Below, in pieces: positions 63,258 to 64,000 of a stretch of 64,000 nucleotides of DNA. The DNA is taken from positions 1 to 64,000 of the forward strand of contig JAJYHT010000061.1 of NCBI GenBank assembly GCA_021784595.1. Direction: 5' to 3'. The position numbers and the translations under genes are program-made. The stretch is from Bacillota bacterium (GTDB lineage Bacteria; Bacillota; Sulfobacillia; Sulfobacillales; Sulfobacillaceae). The first letter of the stretch is position 1. Every line of letters starts with the position of its first letter. Under the pieces are notes generated by a model. It had not been told where the DNA came from. It was given only the letters and a program-made list of their open reading frames with translations, and did not search any database.

Positions 63258-63476
63258 ATGGCTCGTGGTAGCAACACCGGTAACCGCGCGTTAGTGCAGG
63301 GGGCAACCCGCGCACTCGACCAATTCAAATACGAGGTCGCGCGCGAACTCGGCATACAAGGAGTAGAAGATGGATATTGGGGCGACCTGCCCTCCCGCCA
63401 GTGTGGTGCAGTAGGCGGTCACATGGTCCGCAAGATGATTGAGATGGCAGAACAACAATTGGCAGGTCGCCGTTAG
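63258..63476 (+). CDS. small acid-soluble spore protein, alpha/beta type
   Basis: 72 residues, ATG 63258, SD GGAGGTGA. ALDQFKYEVARELGIQ contains the germination-protease cut site type (K-x-E-V-A-x-E-x-G), and the C-terminal half WGDLPSRQCGAVGGHMVRKM with AEQQL is the second SASP signature. Such proteins coat spore DNA and turn it to A-form, giving UV and heat resistance. Shows that the organism forms endospores. Probably transcribed in the forespore. Confidence 0.9.
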   Translation: MARGSNTGNRALVQGATRALDQFKYEVARELGIQGVEDGYWGDLPSRQCGAVGGHMVRKMIEMAEQQLAGRR

Positions 63477-63496
63477 CGACCGCCCGAAATATTTGA

Positions 63497-63540
63497 GGGT
63501 TTACCCGCGCATCCGTTAAAAGGCGCGGCTAAGCCCTTTT
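63497..63540. terminator. terminator of the spore protein gene
   Basis: GGGTTTACCCGCGC (63497-63510) pairs with GCGCGGCTAAGCCC (63523-63536), one mismatch and G-U pairs, followed by TTTT. It lies 20 bases after the spore-protein stop and just before the end of the convergent gene. Confidence 0.75.
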
Positions 63541-63546
63541 CTCCTG

Positions 63547-64000
63547 TCAGATTTCCAAAATGATTTTTCCAAACACCCCTGAAGATTCAAGGTGTTCATG
63601 AGCCTGATCTGCTTGCTCCAACGGATACGAGTGGTCAATTATTGGCGTCAACTCACCTCGTGCGAACAAGGGGAGAATCCGGGGCAATATGGCACTGCTG
63701 CCCAAAAATGCTCCAAGTATTGTTTGTCGTCTCCTAAACACCCGTCCCAATTCAAAACTGACCAATCCGCCAGTAGTGGAGCCCACGCTGACAATGGTTC
63801 CACCGCGGCGAGTCGCTGCCAAGGATTGTTCAAATGTAGACTGCCCTAATGAGTCAATGGTGATGTCAACACCGTGTTGCTGGGTCAGAGTCATCACTTC
63901 AGCAACCAAATCTTCTCCGCCATCCCACACTAAAATTTCATCAGCGCCGTACTGTCGCAAACGCTCAGGTTGTTTGAAGCTAGACCGCACCACGGCCAAT
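63547..64000 (-). CDS. quinone oxidoreductase-like MDR protein, C-terminal part (cut by window edge)
   Basis: Only the last 150 codons are in the window. The visible part is the end of a Rossmann domain and C-terminal catalytic fold of a medium-chain reductase: GADEILVWDG, VDITIDSLGQSTFEQSL, GGTIVSVGSTTGG and the final YPLEQADQAHEHLESSGVFGKIIL are typical of quinone oxidoreductases and zinc-free alcohol dehydrogenases. Substrate unknown. The gene begins outside the window on the right. Confidence 0.8.
   Translation of the reverse strand, partial: LAVVRSSFKQPERLRQYGADEILVWDGGEDLVAEVMTLTQQHGVDITIDSLGQSTFEQSLAATRRGGTIVSVGSTTGGLVSFELGRVFRRRQTILGAFLGSSAILPRILPLFARGELTPIIDHSYPLEQADQAHEHLESSGVFGKIILEI

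Noticed and set aside
1-64000. CRISPR array, rRNA operon or prophage
   Set aside because: No regularly spaced repeats, rRNA sequence, integrase or phage structural genes were seen.

Overview
The window looks like chromosome from a spore-forming, probably acidophilic or thermophilic Firmicute of the Sulfobacillus type. Two small acid-soluble spore protein genes, class I DhnA-type aldolase, a CsoR-CopA-CopZ copper operon, the short HisG plus HisZ arrangement, and Gram-positive SD sequences (AGGAGG) before most genes support this. The genus name is inference from gene content; no rRNA or marker search was possible. Most of the window is ordinary, tightly packed chromosome. The accessory-looking part is roughly 13.7-23.9 kb.

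Layout. 0.3-1.8 kb: ada-like regulator and alkA, overlapping, for DNA alkylation repair. 2.0-10.7 kb, mostly minus strand: OatA-type acyltransferase, a zinc-ribbon protein preceded by a cluster of DnaA-box-like 9-mers, amidohydrolase, an SDR without the usual catalytic residues, a secreted protein, a NUDIX enzyme, and the large subunit of a B12-dependent acyl-CoA mutase. 10.8-13.4 kb: an XRE regulator, leucine dehydrogenase and an F420 ligase-like protein. 13.7-14.3 kb: a decayed transposase. 14.7-22.0 kb: the most notable locus, an SDR, an iron-type alcohol dehydrogenase and a 1775-residue fusion of acyl-CoA synthetase, enoyl-CoA hydratase and acryloyl-CoA reductase-like domains, the architecture of propionyl-CoA synthase from the 3-hydroxypropionate bi-cycle. 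22-28.5 kb: aldolase, a GC-rich decayed stretch, ferredoxin-NADP reductase, HD protein, DUF2203, cobalamin adenosyltransferase, EamA transporter, VanW.

28.7-39.7 kb: secreted amidase-like protein, homoserine dehydrogenase, then a minus-strand run polA-mutM-orf63-SBP-coaE-slt-ssp, two alpha/beta hydrolases and tRNA-Leu(CAA). 40-45.3 kb: membrane proteins, a small secreted protein, glutamine synthetase and superoxide dismutase. 45.4-52.5 kb: hisC followed by hisZGDBHAFIE, a near-complete histidine operon without a histidinol phosphatase. 52.4-58 kb: a large unknown protein, a two-component system with a coupled small upstream gene, an exported protein and a hotdog thioesterase. 58.3-61.3 kb: copZ-copA-csoR with a palindromic operator. 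61.3-64 kb: a two-subunit CoA-transferase-family pair, a spore DNA-binding protein and the end of a quinone-oxidoreductase-like gene cut by the window edge.

How the genes may work together: acyl-CoA chemistry is a recurrent theme. The mutase, cobalamin adenosyltransferase and leucine dehydrogenase fit branched-chain amino acid carbon flow. The propionyl-CoA synthase-like operon would turn 3-hydroxypropionate into propionyl-CoA, which a mutase pathway could take further. That last link is inference.
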